Source: Hirudinaria manillensis (lineage: Eukaryota > Annelida > Clitellata > Hirudinida > Hirudinidae). From it: a DNA stretch of 64,000 nucleotides. A program made the translations under genes and the position numbers. The stretch lies in assembly GCA_034509925.1 (NCBI GenBank), contig CM067536.1, forward strand, positions 8,412,501-8,476,500. The letters run 5' to 3'. Positions 61,705-64,000 of the stretch are shown here, piece after piece (the first letter of the stretch is position 1; each line of letters starts with the position of its first letter). The notes under the pieces are model-generated. The model did not search any database and was not told where the DNA came from. It worked only from the letters and a program-made list of their open reading frames with translations.

Positions 61705-63942
61705 ATGGGCGAAGTGATACCAGAGGACTCTACCATTGTGATCGAGGGGGACTCGGCACCCAAGATCGTGATCCACGAGACGCCATTGAGGGCCAGCTTC
61801 CGAAGCAAGCAAACCTCTGATTTGTCACCAGGGATCGAACCAATTTGGGAGAGGAATGGATCCATCTATAGTTCGAGGTAAGACATTATTTAACCCTTTT
61901 TAAATGTTTGGCATGTAAGTTCACATAGTCTCTAATAATAAATTAATCAGTGATTTGATTCACCTTTTAGGTAGGAATACAGGTGATAAATTATTATTAT
62001 TGTTATTATAAATGTCAAGTTATTTACTTATTTGATATGCAACCAAAGTTGTTGATAAAAAAAAGTCTTTGAATGTCCCTGAAACCAGAAATTCTTAAGT
62101 AATTCAATTGAACTTTGATGCAAACTCATAAAAACATGTCAACACATTTTTATAGAGCCAAATCTAATTTGCATCAATTGATGTTCAAACATCAACAGAG
62201 CTTTTCATTGATGGCAGTTGAAATGCTAATGACCCGTGAATTTCAACATTCATGATTCGTCTTTTAAAAAACTGCCTCGAAGTTCTGAACTCTGTTTTAT
62301 GTGCTTTCCTTTGTCGTGGAAATAATTTTTAAGAAATAAAATCAATTCTTGAGGACACAAGGTCAGTTTTGGTAGTTCAAAAGTGGCAAATTGTCTACTT
62401 TTTAAAAAATCCTTGTTGCTTCGAGGCTGGCAATGAATTGCTTTTGTACAAAGTGATGATCTCTCTTTTACTGCTTGTCTGTTGACATCAAAGCAACACT
62501 TGAGAGCTACTTTGCTTCGATCATCTGACTTTTCTAACAATAATTTATCAGCAGATAACCACAGGTTGAAAGCAGTAATTTCGTCGGTTCTTCGGTAAGT
62601 TATTAGCACATCTATTGTTAATTTCTTGTGGCCAATCCCTGCCAATTTTTCTTGTATGCTTCGATTTGCTGATTTCTTTGGCCTGGAGAAAACCCTTTTT
62701 TTTTGTCAGAAGAGAAACATTGTTGTTATCATTTGTGAACTCATTGGTTGATTCAATAAAGTTTTTAATAACTTTTAAGGGTCAAATATTATTCAATGAA
62801 TTGACTTTATTAGAAATCCATGAATTAAGTTTCTCGAGCATCATTCTCGTTAGAACTCTGAGGACCTAGTAATGATCTTTTTATAATTACAGATATTACA
62901 TTATTATTATTTTATAATTATAATTATTTTACAAAGCTAAATTAATTTCATAAACACAACATTAATAATTGCAATTAATGCATGATAAATTTTACAATTA
63001 TTAAGTACATAAGTTAATGTCATTATCATGATAATATGATTTTCTCACCCCATCCATCCACCTCTGTTTCTCCACCTGGCAGTCGATTCGACATGAAGTA
63101 CGTGGAAAGCCGACAGGATCTCCTGGTGGACGCCGTGGCTCCAGACGGGGGGTGGGGTTGGGTCGTGGTGGCCGCCTCCTTCTACTGCTGCGCTGTCATC
63201 GACGGGTTCAGCTCCGTCGTGGGGGTACTGCTGCCGAAACTCATCGACCACTACGAGGGCACCTCGGCCAGCACCATGGCCCTGGCGGGGTCGCTGTACG
63301 CCGGGATGTTTCTGCTGTCCGGTAGGTTTCCGGGTTTAGGTTATTAATATTATTGAGATTTTAATGACCGGAGTTAAATGTGTCGAAATTCTTTTGGTTG
63401 TAAGGGTTATTGCTGTAATAATTTTTGTTGTTGAAATTTCAATTATTTCAATTGGTCCAAAGATCAAGTGAATCAATTAGTTGTGAACATTTATGTTTTC
63501 TGTCAAGGCAAACAAGATTAAGAGAAATCGTGATCTCTATCAACATTCATCATCATCATCACCACCATCATCATCAATATTCCTCCTCATCATCACCACC
63601 ATCATCAACATTCCTCCTCCTCCTCGTCATCATCATCACCACCATCATCATCGGTCACTACTTTTCTTTTTTAAGGATCAATAATTCAATCACCAGATCT
63701 GGCTACTTGTTAGCATCATCTTATTATTTTTTTAAATAATTCTTTTTTCATTTAATTCCTCCTAAATAAACAAAATCAGTTTCCTTGGAACATTTCAGGA
63801 ATCATTGCTAGCTGCTTGATAAACAAGTTCGGTTGCAAGGCAACCACCATCGTCGGGAGTCTCATCACGACAGCTTCTTTCTTGGCCAGCACCTTCGCTC
63901 CGACAGCACAGGTCTTCATACTGCTCTTTGGCGTTTGCGGAG
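61705..63942 (+). CDS. Monocarboxylate transporter-like protein (SLC16/MFS), 5' part
   Basis: MFS transporter of the plasma membrane; SLC16 members carry lactate, pyruvate or other monocarboxylates, amino acids or thyroid hormone. Three exons are visible: 61705-61877, 63083-63321 and 63799-63942, with consistent phases (2, then 1). A polar N-terminus of about 75 residues precedes PDGGWGW (78-84), the family signature at the start of TM1. Hydrophobic TM1 follows (about 84-106), then LPKLIDHYEG, TM2, and in exon 3 TM3 with the FG...R-like loop replaced by NKFGCK. The gene runs off the right edge after donor GGAG|GTCAGT, with about 185 residues present. An ATG is at 61705; the codons before it in frame are not preceded by another ATG. 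Which SLC16 subtype it is cannot be told from this part. Confidence 0.85.
63540..63660. repeat. (CAT)n/(ATC)n repeat in intron 2 of the SLC16-like gene
   Basis: CATCATCAC/CCTCCTC repeat of about 115 bp. The poly-His and poly-Ser frames over it are artefacts; it is intronic. Confidence 0.85.
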
Positions 63943-64000
63943 GTCAGTTTGCCTGGTGCGAGCACGTCTTCGATCATGCGGGCGAGGCAATATAATAATG

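Overview
The window is nuclear DNA of an invertebrate animal. Genes are split by short GT-AG introns, the DNA is AT-rich and full of tri- and tetranucleotide repeats, and the families present are metazoan: an axonemal dynein heavy chain, claudin-like four-pass proteins, a gustatory-receptor-like seven-pass protein, a cwf21/SRRM2 spliceosome factor, CPSF30 and an SLC16 transporter. A gustatory-receptor-like gene next to a long ciliary dynein gene fits a spiralian (mollusc, annelid or relative) or another ciliated invertebrate, but I cannot name the species. No tRNA, rRNA, CRISPR array or intact transposon was seen.

Layout. 1-7.3 kb is gene-free and dominated by microsatellites: CTCA, GATT, GGAT, ATT and ATC arrays. 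At 7.3-8.1 kb lies an intronless CPSF30/CPSF4 gene (+). At 11.6-13.2 and 15.3-17.1 kb are two tandem claudin-like genes (-), each with three coding exons and identical intron phases. 17-21.8 kb is a second microsatellite desert. At 21.8-24.3 kb is a four-exon gustatory-receptor-like gene (-). At 25.1-26.5 kb is a compact cwf21-domain splicing factor gene (-), divergent from a dynein axonemal heavy chain gene of DNAH10 type (+, 26.8-42.2 kb). The dynein gene has eight exons of ordinary to moderate size and one enormous 9.87 kb exon.

The most striking feature is downstream. The 3' third of the dynein gene (AAA4, stalk, AAA5, AAA6, C-terminal domain) plus about 1.8 kb of 3' flank is present three times head to tail, in units of 7359, 7361 and 7340 bp (36680-58739). 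The two extra copies have lost everything N-terminal to AAA4, yet their frames are fully open and almost identical to the parent. The junctions create a splice-acceptor-like sequence in front of each truncated copy. This is either a very recent genomic tandem duplication or an assembly artefact, and read depth and spanning reads would decide. The dynein also has a degenerate AAA4 nucleotide-binding site.

After the array come a small unrecognised gene (-, 58.9-59.2 kb, with a probable 5' noncoding exon near 59.5 kb), a gene-poor 2 kb, and the 5' part of an SLC16 monocarboxylate-transporter-like gene (+, from 61.7 kb, running off the window).

The genes are unrelated in function: mRNA 3'-end processing, splicing, epithelial junction or membrane, chemoreception, ciliary motility and solute transport. 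This looks like ordinary animal gene order, not a cluster with one job. Exon coordinates come from reading splice sites by eye and checking that intron phases agree.
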